From: Vreelandella subglaciescola
GTDB taxonomy: Bacteria > Pseudomonadota > Gammaproteobacteria > Pseudomonadales > Halomonadaceae
NCBI RefSeq assembly: GCF_900142895.1
Contig: NZ_LT670847.1
Span: 496,001-560,000, forward strand
DNA: 64,000 bases
Reading direction: 5' to 3'
The notes beneath the pieces are model-generated. The model made no database searches. It worked only from the letters and a program-made list of their open reading frames with translations, and had not been told where the DNA came from. The position numbers and the translations under genes were made by a program. Each line of letters starts with the position of its first letter. The first letter of the stretch is position 1. Of the stretch, positions 19,561 to 28,540 are shown in pieces.

Positions 19561-20811
19561 TTAGTCATCATCGCTTGCGCGAGGCAGCACCCAGTTAAGC
19601 ACAATCCCCACCACGGCGGCCAGACTCACCCCCTGCAGGGTGAACTGGCCGTTGCCAAACTGCATGCCGCCGATACCAAAGACAAGAATCAGCGACACCA
19701 CGACCAGATTACGCGGCGCGGTCAGCGCGTGCCCGGCGCGCACCAGGGTATTCATCCCCACCACCGCAATCGAGCCAAACAGCAGCGTCATGATACCGCC
19801 CATCACGGGGCCGGGAATGGTCTGCAAAAACGCCCCGAGCTTGGCCACAAACGCCAGCACAATCGCGGTGATCGCGGCGATAATCATGTAGGTCGGGTTA
19901 AACGCGCGCGTCAGCGTCACCGCGCCGGTGACTTCGGAATAGGTGGTGTTCGGCGGGCCGCCAAACAGCGCCGCCGCCATGGTCGCCAGCCCGTCGCCCA
20001 GCAGCGTGCGGTGCAGGCCGGGTTTTTCCAGATAGTTTTTACCCGTCACCGACCCAATTGCCACCATGTCGCCGATGTGCTCAACCGCCGGCGCGATGAT
20101 GACCGGCACCATGAACAGCATCGCCGCCCAGTGAAACGTCGGCAGGGTAAAGTCGGGCAGCGCCACCCAGCTCGCACTGGTCATCGGGGTGAAATCCACC
20201 ACGCCCATCAGCAGCGCCAGCACGTAGCCGGTGGCAATGCCGCCCATGATCGGCACCAGCCGCAGCAGGCCACGGCCGAATACGGCAAGTACCAGCGTCA
20301 CCAGCAGGCTCGCCATCGACAACACGATCGCGCTGCCGTAGCCGATGTGATCACTGGTTTCACCGGTCGCCATGCTCACCGCCACCGGCGCCAGTGCCAG
20401 CCCGATCACCATGATCACCGGCCCGACCACAATCGGGGGCAGCAAGCGGTGCAGCCAGGCGGTGCCTTTCAAGCGTACCGCCTGCGACACCGCTACGTAA
20501 GCAAGGCCTGCCGCCATCAGCCCGCCCAGCGTATCCGAGACGCCAAAGCTTGCCACCGAGCCCTGAATAGGGGCGATAAACGCAAACGACGAGGCCAGAA
20601 ACACCGGCACGCTGTTACGGGTGACGAAATGAAAGATCAGCGTGCCGATGCCCGCGGTAAACAGCGCCACGCTCGGCGAAAGGCCGGTCAACAACGGCAC
20701 CAGCACCAACGAGCCAAAGGCGACAAAGAGCATTTGCACGCCGGTTAACAGCAGCTTTGGCCAGGACTCGACCGAAGCAGCAGCACTCGCTACCTTATGG
20801 CTTTTTCCCAT
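19561..20811 (-). CDS. uraA: Uracil-xanthine permease (NCS2 family)
   Basis: Proton-linked uracil uptake protein of the inner membrane, 416 residues and about 14 helices. Alignment to UraA is visible throughout: SSFAFIAPI, the substrate-binding AVEHIGDMVAIG (Glu of TM8), and the TM10 motif GGPPNTTYSEVTGA. ATG at 20811 has AGGAGA 7 bases upstream. It follows upp on the same strand, the usual pairing for uracil salvage. A terminator and a 9-bp GC-rich hairpin lie in the 103-base gap, so part of the upp transcript may end before uraA. Confidence 0.93.
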   Translation of the reverse strand: MGKSHKVASAAASVESWPKLLLTGVQMLFVAFGSLVLVPLLTGLSPSVALFTAGIGTLIFHFVTRNSVPVFLASSFAFIAPIQGSVASFGVSDTLGGLMAAGLAYVAVSQAVRLKGTAWLHRLLPPIVVGPVIMVIGLALAPVAVSMATGETSDHIGYGSAIVLSMASLLVTLVLAVFGRGLLRLVPIMGGIATGYVLALLMGVVDFTPMTSASWVALPDFTLPTFHWAAMLFMVPVIIAPAVEHIGDMVAIGSVTGKNYLEKPGLHRTLLGDGLATMAAALFGGPPNTTYSEVTGAVTLTRAFNPTYMIIAAITAIVLAFVAKLGAFLQTIPGPVMGGIMTLLFGSIAVVGMNTLVRAGHALTAPRNLVVVSLILVFGIGGMQFGNGQFTLQGVSLAAVVGIVLNWVLPRASDDD

Positions 20812-20825
20812 CTTGTTTCTCCTGC

Positions 20826-20853
20826 GCCAACGCCGTTCGGGCGTGCGTTGGCG
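20826..20853 (-). promoter_or_regulatory. Hairpin touching the uraA ribosome binding site
   Basis: Perfect 9-bp stem (cgccaacgc / gcgttggcg, 10-base loop) ending directly beside the CAGGAG of uraA. It could affect translation initiation or mRNA processing in the upp-uraA gap. Confidence 0.45.
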
Positions 20854-20863
20854 TTTGCTTGAC

Positions 20864-20897
20864 AAAAAAATGCCCCCGGCGTCGAACGCAAGGGGCA
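20864..20897 (-). terminator. Intrinsic terminator after upp
   Basis: On the minus strand a tgcccc/ggggca stem is followed by seven T residues, 18 bases after the upp stop. It would partly or fully separate upp from uraA. Confidence 0.7.
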
Positions 20898-20914
20898 ATT
20901 AACACGGGCACCGC

Positions 20915-21544
20915 TTATCGGGTACCGAAAATCTTGTCGCCGGCGTCGCCAAGGCCGGGCACGATATAGCCGTTTTCATCGAGGCGCTCATCCACCGAGG
21001 CGGTGTAAATTTCAATATCGGGATAGGCTTTCTGTACGCGCTCGATCCCTTCGGGAGCGGCGACCAGCACGATCACTTTCATTTCCTTGCAGCCGCGCTG
21101 ACGCAGCATATCCAGGGTGGCAAGCATTGAGCCGCCGGTAGCCAGCATGGGATCAATGACAATCGCCAGCCGCTCTTCGATATCGTTGGTGAACTTGTCG
21201 AAGTAAGGCACCGGCTGCAGGGTTTCCTCATCGCGATACAGGCCGACAACGCTAATCCGTGCGCTGGGGAGTAAATCGGTCACGCCTTCCAACATGCCAA
21301 GCCCCGCGCGCAGAATCGGCACTACCGTTACCTTCTTGCCCTTTAGCCGCCGCGTCGCGATCGGCTCGCCGTTCCAGCCCTGAATCTCGTGATCTTCCAG
21401 CGACAGCCCCTGGGTGGCTTCATAAGTGAGCAGCTTGGCCACCTCACCGGCCAGTTCGCGAAAGCTTTTGGTACTAAGGTCAGCTTCGCGCAACAGCCCC
21501 AGCTTGTGTTGCACCAGCGGATGGTTAATGGCGTGAACGCTCAT
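20915..21544 (-). CDS. upp: Uracil phosphoribosyltransferase
   Basis: Makes UMP from uracil and PRPP; cytosolic salvage enzyme. It has 209 residues against 208 in E. coli. The PRPP loop [11 protein letters not shown] and the C-terminal uracil-binding part ([18 protein letters not shown]) are intact. ATG at 21544 ([16 protein letters not shown]) has GAGGAA 7-8 bases upstream; the longer frame to 21571 is unlikely. A TATAAT-containing promoter framed by a palindrome lies just upstream. The uraA permease follows. Confidence 0.97.
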   Translation of the reverse strand: MSVHAINHPLVQHKLGLLREADLSTKSFRELAGEVAKLLTYEATQGLSLEDHEIQGWNGEPIATRRLKGKKVTVVPILRAGLGMLEGVTDLLPSARISVVGLYRDEETLQPVPYFDKFTNDIEERLAIVIDPMLATGGSMLATLDMLRQRGCKEMKVIVLVAAPEGIERVQKAYPDIEIYTASVDERLDENGYIVPGLGDAGDKIFGTR

Positions 21545-21614
21545 GGGAGTTCCTCGTTCGGGGATGGGCAACGGCCGGCGTCGCCTAGCGTGCGGAATAA
21601 ATAGGCGTGCGTAA

Positions 21615-21654
21615 AATTGCGCGACATTATACGCGCAATTCCTGCTCAGGTTAA
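21615..21654 (-). promoter_or_regulatory. upp promoter inside a 9-bp inverted repeat
   Basis: On the minus strand TTAACC (21649-21654), a 17-base spacer and TATAAT (21626-21631) form a good sigma-70 promoter. The -10 box lies in the centre of a perfect repeat AATTGCGCG-N8-CGCGCAATT (21615-21640). A repressor could bind across it. Confidence 0.7.
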
Positions 21655-21663
21655 GACCGAACT

Positions 21664-22362
21664 TCAGGCCGGCTCGTCAGGATGATCCGGCAGCTGCCAT
21701 TGAACCGGCGCTCGACCCTGCTCCGCCAGAAACGCATTGGCACGGGAAAAATGCCGTGTGCCGAAAAACCCCCGATACGCCGACAGCGGTGACGGATGTG
21801 GCGCTTCCAGCACCAGATGGCGCCGTTGATCAATCAGCGCCTTTTTCTGCCGCGCATGGCTGCCCCAAAGCATGAACACACAGGGTGGCGCATGGGCACT
21901 GACGGTTTCAATGGCACGATCGGTGAAGGTCTCCCAGCCTTTGCCCCGGTGCGAGGCCGCATTGCCCTGCTCCACCGTCAGCGCGGTGTTGAGCATCAAC
22001 ACGCCCTGGCGTGCCCAGGGTTCGAGAAACCCGTGCTTCACCGGCGTAAATCCCACGTCGCTTGCCAACTCCTTGTAGATATTGACCAGCGAAGGCGGGA
22101 CTTTGATGCCGGGCTGTACCGAAAAGCACAGCCCGTGCGCCTGGCTCGGGCCGTGGTACGGATCCTGACCCAGAATAATCACCTTGACCCGAGAAAGCGG
22201 CGTCAGCTCAAAGGCACGGAACCATTGGGAGGAATGGGGAAAAACGGCTTTTTTAGCGGCTTTTTCTTCAGCGAGAAAACGCTTCAGCGCCTGCATATAG
22301 TCGGCCTGAAACTCGTCGCCGAGCCATTGGTTCCACTCAGAGGGTAGCGGACTGATCATCAT
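21664..22362 (-). CDS. ung: Uracil-DNA glycosylase
   Basis: Removes uracil from DNA at the start of base excision repair. Family 1 UDG of 232 residues. The catalytic water-activating Asp is D67 in [26 protein letters not shown]-type ([13 protein letters not shown]) and the DNA-intercalating [11 protein letters not shown] motif are all present. It begins 9 bases after gpt and reads the same way, so it may be part of the gpt transcript. The ribosome binding site is weak; two adjacent ATG codons could serve. Confidence 0.97.
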   Translation of the reverse strand: MMISPLPSEWNQWLGDEFQADYMQALKRFLAEEKAAKKAVFPHSSQWFRAFELTPLSRVKVIILGQDPYHGPSQAHGLCFSVQPGIKVPPSLVNIYKELASDVGFTPVKHGFLEPWARQGVLMLNTALTVEQGNAASHRGKGWETFTDRAIETVSAHAPPCVFMLWGSHARQKKALIDQRRHLVLEAPHPSPLSAYRGFFGTRHFSRANAFLAEQGRAPVQWQLPDHPDEPA

Positions 22363-22371
22363 CGACTCGCG

Positions 22372-22851
22372 TTACTTTTTGACCTGATCGACCAGCGGCT
22401 CGACGTACGCCACACCCATGTCCCAGGGGAACTGGATCCAGCAGTTCTGGCCGACTTCGGTCAGGTACTGATCCACCAGCGGGCGCCCTTCGGGCTTAGC
22501 ATAAATGGTGACGAAATGCGCCTTGGGCAGCATTTCGCGCACGGCGCGTGCGGTTTTTCCGGTGTCAACCAAGTCGTCTACCAGCAGCCAGCCTTCGCCG
22601 TCGTGATCCATGCCCTTGAGCACTTCAAGGCCGCCCTGATCCTTGTAGTCGTAGCTTTTGATGCACACGGTATCAATCAGGCGCACGTTGAGCTCGCGGG
22701 CAATCAGCGCCGCCGGAATCAAACCGCCCCGGGCAATCGCGATGATGCCCTTGAAGTCGCGCTCGATCAGCTGGTGACTCAGCTGGCGCACATCGCGGTG
22801 CAGCTGGTCCCAGGATACGGTGAAATGCTGATGGTAGCGTTCGCTGCTCAT
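22372..22851 (-). CDS. gpt: Xanthine-guanine phosphoribosyltransferase
   Basis: Salvages xanthine, guanine and, less well, hypoxanthine to the nucleotides. 159 residues, close to E. coli Gpt (152). The PRPP loop is [41 protein letters not shown] and the C-terminal [11 protein letters not shown] match the family. Located at the membrane periphery in E. coli. It lies 6 bases after apt in the same direction, within a nucleobase salvage run. Confidence 0.95.
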   Translation of the reverse strand: MSSERYHQHFTVSWDQLHRDVRQLSHQLIERDFKGIIAIARGGLIPAALIARELNVRLIDTVCIKSYDYKDQGGLEVLKGMDHDGEGWLLVDDLVDTGKTARAVREMLPKAHFVTIYAKPEGRPLVDQYLTEVGQNCWIQFPWDMGVAYVEPLVDQVKK

Positions 22852-22857
22852 GGGGCG

Positions 22858-23403
22858 TTACTCGTCTTCGGTGAAAGAACAAACCGCGAATACGCTATAG
22901 CCGGCATCGCGAATTTTTTGTGACCCGCCCAGTTCAGGCAAATCGATAATCGTGGCGGTCTCAACCACATGACCGCCGCAGCGTTGTATCAGGTTGGCCG
23001 CAGCCAGCATGGTGCCGCCGGTGGCAATCAGGTCATCCATCAGCAGAATGCGATCATCCTGATGAAAGGCATCGGAATGCAGCTCGACTTCGGAATGCCC
23101 GTATTCCAGCTTATAGGTCTCACTGATGGTCTTGAACGGCAGCTTGCCTTTCTTGCGCACCGGCACAAAGCTGCAGCCAAGCTCGTAAGCCAGCGGCGCG
23201 CCGATGATAAAGCCACGGGCATCAATCGACGCGATGGCATCCAGGTTCATGTCCTGATAGCGATGCACAAAGCTGTCGATCAGCTTGCGGAACGCCGAGC
23301 TGTTTTGCAGCAGCGGGGTAATATCGCGAAAGTTGACGCCCTGCTCCGGCCAATCTGGCACGGTGCGAATCACCGACTTGATATAGTCGCCGTAGATACT
23401 CAT
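22858..23403 (-). CDS. apt: Adenine phosphoribosyltransferase
   Basis: Converts adenine plus PRPP to AMP. 181 residues. Key motifs: [19 protein letters not shown], the flexible loop [11 protein letters not shown], and the PRPP loop [23 protein letters not shown] at 23403 ([19 protein letters not shown]) was chosen over upstream starts because conservation begins here and GAGAG lies just upstream. Downstream gpt follows after 6 bases. The upstream permease supplies its base. Confidence 0.96.
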   Translation of the reverse strand: MSIYGDYIKSVIRTVPDWPEQGVNFRDITPLLQNSSAFRKLIDSFVHRYQDMNLDAIASIDARGFIIGAPLAYELGCSFVPVRKKGKLPFKTISETYKLEYGHSEVELHSDAFHQDDRILLMDDLIATGGTMLAAANLIQRCGGHVVETATIIDLPELGGSQKIRDAGYSVFAVCSFTEDE

Positions 23404-23452
23404 CACGTCTCTCATGGGCTGGTGAATGGTCAATAAAGGTCAGTGGCGCGGC

Positions 23453-24748
23453 CTACAAGTAGACGAACTTGCCCACAAAAAGCAGTGCCAGAATGATAAC
23501 GGCCGGGTTAAGTTCGCGAAAGCGGCCGGACAGCAGCTTGATCGCCACGTAGCTGATAAAGCCCAGTGCAATACCTTCCGCCACCGAGTAGGTCAGCGGC
23601 ATGCCGATAGCCGCCAGCAGTACCGGCGCCGCCTCGGTGGGGTCTTCCCAGTCGGCGTGGGACAAACTGCCTGCCATCAATACGGCGACGTAGAGTAGCG
23701 CGCCGGCCGTGGCATACACTGGAATCGAGCCGGCCAGTGGCGCAAAGAACAGGCTGATCAAGAACATCACGGCAACTACTACGGCGGTCAGGCCGGTACG
23801 CCCGCCCGACGCGATACCCGCGGTGGACTCGATGTAACTGGTGGTGGTCGACGTACCCAGCATAGCGCCGGCCATGGTGGCCGTACTGTCAGACACCATG
23901 GCGCGCCCCAGGCGCGGGAAATTGCCGTCTTCATCCAGCAGTTTTCCGCGCTGGGCAACGCCGACCAGCGTACCCGAGGTGTCAAACAGATCGACAAACA
24001 GGAAGGAGAAAATGACGCTGAGCATGGCTACATCAAGCGCGCCGACAAGGTCCATCTGCATGAAGGTCGGCGCAATCGAGGGCGGCATGGACATCAGTCC
24101 GCCGTATTCATTATGGCCCAGCAGCGTCGCCACGAGGGTCACGCCCAGAATCCCGATCAGTACGGCACCGGTCACGCGCAGGTAAGCCAGCGCGGTAATC
24201 ACGAAAAAACCGGCCAGCGCATAGATGGCAGATGGCTGACTCAGATCCCCGAGTGCAACAAACGTCGCCGGATTGGCCACCACGATCCCGGCATTTTTCA
24301 GTGCGATCATCGCCAGAAACAGCCCGATACCGGCGGCAATCCCCAGCCGCAACGACAGCGGGATGGAATTGATGATCCATTCACGCACGCGCAGGATACC
24401 CAGTACGAAAAAGCACAGCCCCGAGAAGAATACCGCCCCCAGCGCGGACTCCCATGAATAGCCCATCCCCAGCACGACGGTGTAGGTGAAAAAGGCGTTA
24501 AGCCCCATGCCCGGTGCCTGGGCAATCGGATAGTTGGCCAAAATACCCATGATCAGACAGCCGATAGCGCCCGCCAGGCAAGTGGCGACAAAGACCGCGC
24601 CGTAATCCATCCCTGCTTCCGACAAAATGCTCGGGTTCACAAAGATGATGTAGGCCATGGTGAGGAAGGTGGTGATCCCCGCAATGATCTCGGTTTTTAT
24701 ATTGGTATTGTGCTCGGTGAGCTTGAAATAGCTATCGAGAAATTTCAT
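23453..24748 (-). CDS. Purine base permease (NCS2/AzgA-like)
   Basis: Inner-membrane proton symporter of 431 residues for adenine, guanine or hypoxanthine. It belongs to the AzgA/PbuG branch: TEIIAGITTFLTMAYIIFV at the N-terminus, APGMGLNAFFTYTVV, SFLFVDLFDTSGTLVGVAQ and SYIESTAGIASGGRTGLTA. Exact substrate cannot be told from sequence. The position just before apt and gpt suggests purine bases feeding those enzymes. ATG at 24748 has AAGGAT about 9-10 bases upstream. Confidence 0.9.
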   Translation of the reverse strand: MKFLDSYFKLTEHNTNIKTEIIAGITTFLTMAYIIFVNPSILSEAGMDYGAVFVATCLAGAIGCLIMGILANYPIAQAPGMGLNAFFTYTVVLGMGYSWESALGAVFFSGLCFFVLGILRVREWIINSIPLSLRLGIAAGIGLFLAMIALKNAGIVVANPATFVALGDLSQPSAIYALAGFFVITALAYLRVTGAVLIGILGVTLVATLLGHNEYGGLMSMPPSIAPTFMQMDLVGALDVAMLSVIFSFLFVDLFDTSGTLVGVAQRGKLLDEDGNFPRLGRAMVSDSTATMAGAMLGTSTTTSYIESTAGIASGGRTGLTAVVVAVMFLISLFFAPLAGSIPVYATAGALLYVAVLMAGSLSHADWEDPTEAAPVLLAAIGMPLTYSVAEGIALGFISYVAIKLLSGRFRELNPAVIILALLFVGKFVYL

Positions 24749-24861
24749 GGTCTTTTTATCCTTCGCGCCAACGCTCTCGCGATAGCAGGGGGCAAGAAAA
24801 GGCGCATATCTTACCCAAAGGCGTGCCGTGATGCGAGCCTCACGGACACCCTGCCGCCGTG

Positions 24862-25494
24862 TTAAACGCCTGCCCGGTGGCTTTGCAGAAAGCGCTCTGC
24901 CGTTTCTACAATCGCCTGGGTCTGCGGGTCTATTTCAATGTTTATCACGTCTCCCGGCACGCGTTCGCCAAGCGTGGTGCGGGTCAGGGTTTCAGGAATC
25001 AGGTTAACGCAAAACGACGCCGGCGCATCATCGGGGCGGCGCACTTCGCCAACGGTCAGGCTGATGCCGTCCACGCCCACGTAGCCTTTATCAAACACAA
25101 ACCGCGCGCACTCGTCGGGTAAGGCAAACCACAGCCGGCGATTGTTGGGCGCCTCTTCAATGGACAGCACCTCGGCCACGTTCATCACATGGCCGGACAT
25201 CGCGTGCCCGCCAATTTCATCCCCGAAGCGCGCCGCCCGCTCAAGATTGACGCGGTCGCCAACGGCGATTTTCCCCAAGTTGGTCACCCGCAACGTTTCG
25301 CGCATCAAGTCAAAATGCACGTTGTCGCCGTCAACCGCCGTCACCGTCAGGCAAACGCCGTTGTGCGCCACCGACGCACCGATCTCAAGCCCCTCGCGTA
25401 ACACCTCGGGCATGGCCACCACGTGAGTGCGAAACGCCTCACGCTCGCGTACTTCCACCACTTTTGCCGTCCCCTGCACGATACCGGTAAACAT
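24862..25494 (-). CDS. ribE: Riboflavin synthase alpha chain
   Basis: Joins two lumazines into riboflavin. 210 residues made of two similar halves, each with a lumazine-binding barrel (MFTGIVQGTAKVVEV... SVAHNGVCLTV and GHVMNVAEV... VGVDGISLTVGEV). ATG at 25494 has AAGGAG 7-8 bases upstream. It stands alone rather than in a rib operon, as in E. coli; I see no FMN riboswitch signature upstream. No obvious functional link to its neighbours. Confidence 0.93.
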   Translation of the reverse strand: MFTGIVQGTAKVVEVREREAFRTHVVAMPEVLREGLEIGASVAHNGVCLTVTAVDGDNVHFDLMRETLRVTNLGKIAVGDRVNLERAARFGDEIGGHAMSGHVMNVAEVLSIEEAPNNRRLWFALPDECARFVFDKGYVGVDGISLTVGEVRRPDDAPASFCVNLIPETLTRTTLGERVPGDVINIEIDPQTQAIVETAERFLQSHRAGV

Positions 25495-25697
25495 GGTTGC
25501 GTCTCCTTGATGTGTCAAAATTCCGCGCCAGGCCCAAGCAGCCTGGCACCGATCCGGGCGCTATTGTGCCATTAGTGAGGGGGATTTTTCGCCTGCGGGG
25601 TGCGGGATAGCGCCTCATTAACCGGCGGCTGTAGCGAAGACGCGTCGTTTATTGAACAGGGGCAGCCTGAGTTGGAAATCAGCCGGTCAACAACACT

Positions 25698-26423
25698 TCA
25701 TACCAATGCGCCACCCCCATCCACGGGCATGGTCTGCCCCGTCACATAAGCGTTGAGCATCGAATAAACATAAGCGGCGGCGGCCTCTTCCGGAGAGGCA
25801 CTCCTTTGCAAAGGCAGCTCTGCAACAGCCGCGTGCAATACTTCATCGGGCATTTGCTTACTGTGCTCGGTCAAGGTAAGCCCCGGGCATACCGTATTAA
25901 CCCGCACCGGCGCGAGATCAACGGCGAGACCACGTGCCATGTGCTCTACCGCCCCGATGACGGTGCTCGTCAACAGAGCGCCTTTCTTCGGGCGATGCGC
26001 AAGCATGCCGCTGGTCAGTGTGATCGAGCCATTCGAAGCGATGTTACGGCTGGCGTGCTTGACGGCAGCGAGGGCTCCCCAGAAACGGACTTCAAAGCTA
26101 TCGCGCGCTGCCGCGAGATCAATATCCGACGTGGTGCCCGAGCCAGCACTACCCCAATCATTGGCGGTAACCGCGAGGTGATCGAACTCGCCGAGATTTT
26201 CAAAAAAATTCGCTATGCTGGCTTCGTCACGCAGATCGACGCTATCACCCGCCGCACCCGGCAGGCGCTCGACAGCAGCATCGATACGGGCAGAGTTACG
26301 TGAGGCAATCACGACCGCCGCACCTAATTCTTGTGCGAGCTTGGCAACCGCAAAGCCGATGCCAGAGGTTCCACCGATAACCACGACCCGCTTCCCCGCG
26401 AGAGATATAGCTGCATGGGTCAT
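25698..26423 (-). CDS. SDR-family protein lacking the YxxxK dyad
   Basis: A Rossmann-fold short-chain dehydrogenase-like protein of 241 residues. The cofactor motif GGTSGIG is near the N-terminus, the SRNSAR segment after the second strand suggests NADP(H), and the C-terminal GQTMPVDGGG is typical. By alignment with the LAVDLAPVRVN segment, the positions of catalytic Tyr and Lys are Thr and Ile. That pattern is also seen in a known non-classical SDR subgroup, so oxidoreductase activity is uncertain. ATG at 26423 has AAAGGAG 8-9 bases upstream. It borders the cassette cluster. Confidence 0.8.
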   Translation of the reverse strand: MTHAAISLAGKRVVVIGGTSGIGFAVAKLAQELGAAVVIASRNSARIDAAVERLPGAAGDSVDLRDEASIANFFENLGEFDHLAVTANDWGSAGSGTTSDIDLAAARDSFEVRFWGALAAVKHASRNIASNGSITLTSGMLAHRPKKGALLTSTVIGAVEHMARGLAVDLAPVRVNTVCPGLTLTEHSKQMPDEVLHAAVAELPLQRSASPEEAAAAYVYSMLNAYVTGQTMPVDGGGALV

Positions 26424-26632
26424 TGTCCGTCTCCTTTGAAGTAGTCTCACTCAGGCATGATAGCCCACTGAACTCATCTATATATTGGTGGATCAGAACT
26501 CGGCGAACAACGCCGATATTGAGGCTGGACACATAGCCCCGAAACTTTACTCTCGACAGAATCTATATTCTCGCCACTCACCTATAGATATGGAAACCAC
26601 TCCATGTTCAAAATACTGTATTTAATTAACGA
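26424..26632. other. Gap between SDR gene and terminal attC
   Basis: No supported gene. It contains a 6-bp inverted repeat TCGGCG-AACAA-CGCCGA (26500-26516) that could be an operator for the SDR gene, and AT-rich sequence next to the cassette end. No partner heptamer for a fourth cassette was found. Confidence 0.4.
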
Positions 26633-26710
26633 CTATAACGCAGAGCTTTGCGGAAATTTTGAAAGCGCAAAGCGGTTTTAAAATTGTCCGGCAACAGCAT
26701 CTTGTTAGAA
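26633..26710 (-). other. attC-like recombination site 3 (closes cassette 3)
   Basis: On the minus strand it opens with TTCTAAC (26710-26704), continues AAGATGCTGTTGCCGGAC as in many attC sites, ends GCAAAGCTCTGC and then GTTATAG (26639-26633). The opening heptamer is the exact reverse complement of GTTAGAA at the start of cassette 3, as expected for one cassette. Confidence 0.8.
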
Positions 26711-26736
26711 CAATAATCCCAATAGTTTAATTTGCT

Positions 26737-27513
26737 TCACTTAACTGAAACAGGAGCAGTCCAGCTGTAACCAATTTCCTTAAAAGCGCTTAGCATAGGC
26801 TCAAGAAGAAATCCTTTCTCGATAAGGCGATCACTAGCAGTCGCATGACGTTTTTTGTAATAGTACGTTAACGCGGATGCTCCGAATTTTCCTTCATAAT
26901 TATTGAGGTAGTTATTCAGTTCCATCATGTAATCACATAAGTCAGCCAAGACTACACGATCATGATCTGTAACAGGATCATAATTCTTAGGGATAGAACT
27001 TATACCCTTTGACGGAGCCGAACTCGAAAAGAAAAAACCTAACGTCGCACCTGCGACGAAATCTACTTCGCTAGAATGAAGATTGCTTATCTCACTATGG
27101 ACGAACTTTATCATATTAAAAAGCTCAGCTCGCTCCGATTCATTTTTGTTAAATTCTACAGATTTTTCAGCGGTACTTTTAGCTAGCTCCAGCTCCTCCC
27201 TAATTAAGCCTAGTGAAATCTGCGAATTTTTAAGCTCGAATCGCTGAAACATTATTGTAACTAGAAGCGCGAGAAAGGTTAGGAAAGAGAATGCGGGAGT
27301 CAGCACTCCACCTAGAAACGTGCCAAACTCCGCCCAAGCATCATGCTCAGAGGAGATGCCCCCAGGGAAATACCTTCCATAAAAAATCAGAACGGAGAGT
27401 GTGAACAAAAAAGCCACGGCTGCAATCAATGCCAGACCAGAGTATACGGCGTCGATTCTATGCCAAACACTTTTAGTCGGCTTAGCTGCCGGCTTACGTA
27501 TATGTATCTTCAA
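26737..27513 (-). CDS. Putative phage abortive-infection membrane protein (cassette 3)
   Basis: A 258-residue protein with two membrane helices (about residues 24-46 and 64-90), a charged probable coiled coil (about 90-125) and a cytosolic tail. The segment EFGTFLGGVLTPAFSFLTFLA is the kind seen in the putative phage abortive-infection (AbiC-like) family. I assign that by resemblance only. The start is TTG at 27513 with GAGAGG 6 bases upstream, just inside the cassette junction GTTAGAA. The gene is AT-rich compared with its chromosomal neighbours. It is the last cassette of the cluster, directly after the retron. Confidence 0.65.
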   Translation of the reverse strand: MKIHIRKPAAKPTKSVWHRIDAVYSGLALIAAVAFLFTLSVLIFYGRYFPGGISSEHDAWAEFGTFLGGVLTPAFSFLTFLALLVTIMFQRFELKNSQISLGLIREELELAKSTAEKSVEFNKNESERAELFNMIKFVHSEISNLHSSEVDFVAGATLGFFFSSSAPSKGISSIPKNYDPVTDHDRVVLADLCDYMMELNNYLNNYEGKFGASALTYYYKKRHATASDRLIEKGFLLEPMLSAFKEIGYSWTAPVSVK

Positions 27514-27526
27514 TGTACGCCTCTCT

Positions 27527-27604
27527 TTCTAACGCCCGGCTCACGCGCCAGTTTGGAGCCGCAAAGCGGCGGAAAATCGGTCGCTGTGCTGCCGATTGTT
27601 ACAA
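27527..27604 (-). other. attC-like recombination site 2 (closes retron cassette)
   Basis: Opens on the minus strand with TTGTAAC (27604-27598), which contains the stop codon of the reverse transcriptase, has a GC-rich imperfectly symmetric centre (ccgccgctttgcggc) and ends GGGC-GTTAGAA (27533-27527). The opening heptamer is the exact reverse complement of GTTACAA at the start of the retron cassette (29667-29661). Confidence 0.85.
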
Positions 27605-28540
27605 ATCCATAGTCCGAATTTGATGTATTTCTTTGAAGAACTTACTGGACAGCCCGGAGTGGAAATCTGGGGCTACATAATGACAGTAAGCTAAGTGCCC
27701 AGCTAGCGATGGTACTTCCTTTGGATCAAGCTTACCTTTTGAAAAGAGGCTAAGCATTAATCTTATATGATCCTTATGCTTGCGATTTATAGTGATACGA
27801 CCGTCTGAACAGATCTTTAGCCCAGTAACCGAAGCCGATCCGCCCGTGCTACTACCTAAGCGAGTTTTAGATTCATTTATTTCCAAAACAGGAGACTTGC
27901 AAACACTAACAATTTCCTTAACAGCCTTAATTATTTCCTTGCAAGCCCCCTTTTGATTAGTCGAAAAAACCATATCATCAGCATACCTAGTATATACCAC
28001 GTCTCCATATTTCTCTGACCCAATTTCGTTGAGAATCTTGGAATCAAAATCCCTCATAACTATATTACTAATGGCAGGGGACGACGGATACCCAACTGCT
28101 AATCTAGCATCCTTATAAAAACAAGACTGGTTAATAAATTCCAATGATTTATCGTTCAAGTCCCACTCTGGTTTGAAATTTCGGTGCCACGCTTTAATAT
28201 GAGATTCAACATCTTCGAAGCGTATGCTAGGAAAAAAATCTTTGAAATCCATTCTTAAGAAGTACCGGTTCAACGAATGGACTCTGGCATTATGTAGTAT
28301 CGAGATCCCCTCTCTATATGCCATCGCAGCATCGCTTAGGGGCATATTGCAAAATACCGAATGCATTAACCAATACTGGATAACCTTAAGCTTTTTCGAT
28401 GGATGGAAAATTTCTCTAGAACCACCGGATCTTTTAGGAATTTGAAACTTTTTCACTCGAACTCTAGCTCCAGAAATTGCCTCATTGATGAGACTTTCTG
28501 GAACCTTAAGGTCTCTTGAGATCACTTCTTCAATACGCAT
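27599..28540 (-). CDS. Retron reverse transcriptase
   Basis: A 313-residue RT with the retron hallmarks: the NAxxH motif of region X (N84-A-R-V-H88), the catalytic Asp region MDFKDFFPSI (D98), YADD at 186-189 (YTRYADDM), and the region Y VTG motif (V238-G240) that reads the msr RNA. It should make msDNA from the msr-msd RNA upstream, primed from the branching guanosine. The LPQG block of most retron RTs reads LAVGYPSSPAISN here. The gene overlaps the effector stop by 11 bases (ATGCGTATTGA), so translation is coupled. Its own stop lies inside the following attC. Confidence 0.93.
   Translation of the reverse strand: MRIEEVISRDLKVPESLINEAISGARVRVKKFQIPKRSGGSREIFHPSKKLKVIQYWLMHSVFCNMPLSDAAMAYREGISILHNARVHSLNRYFLRMDFKDFFPSIRFEDVESHIKAWHRNFKPEWDLNDKSLEFINQSCFYKDARLAVGYPSSPAISNIVMRDFDSKILNEIGSEKYGDVVYTRYADDMVFSTNQKGACKEIIKAVKEIVSVCKSPVLEINESKTRLGSSTGGSASVTGLKICSDGRITINRKHKDHIRLMLSLFSKGKLDPKEVPSLAGHLAYCHYVAPDFHSGLSSKFFKEIHQIRTMDL

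Noticed and set aside
19363..20748. 461-codon open frame on the plus strand opposite uraA
   Set aside because: Shadow of uraA: His/Gln/Arg-rich, no domain, an effect of high-GC codon bias. Many similar long antisense frames (e.g. opposite acnB, fumC, the ABC1 kinase gene) were left out for the same reason.
24749..25697. FMN riboswitch upstream of ribE or purine riboswitch upstream of the purine permease
   Set aside because: No conserved RFN or purine aptamer blocks seen in the short gaps.
25519..26632. SDR gene as a fourth cassette
   Set aside because: No CTATAAC partner for the GTTATAG heptamer and no attC-like symmetry after the SDR stop; base composition is that of the core genome.
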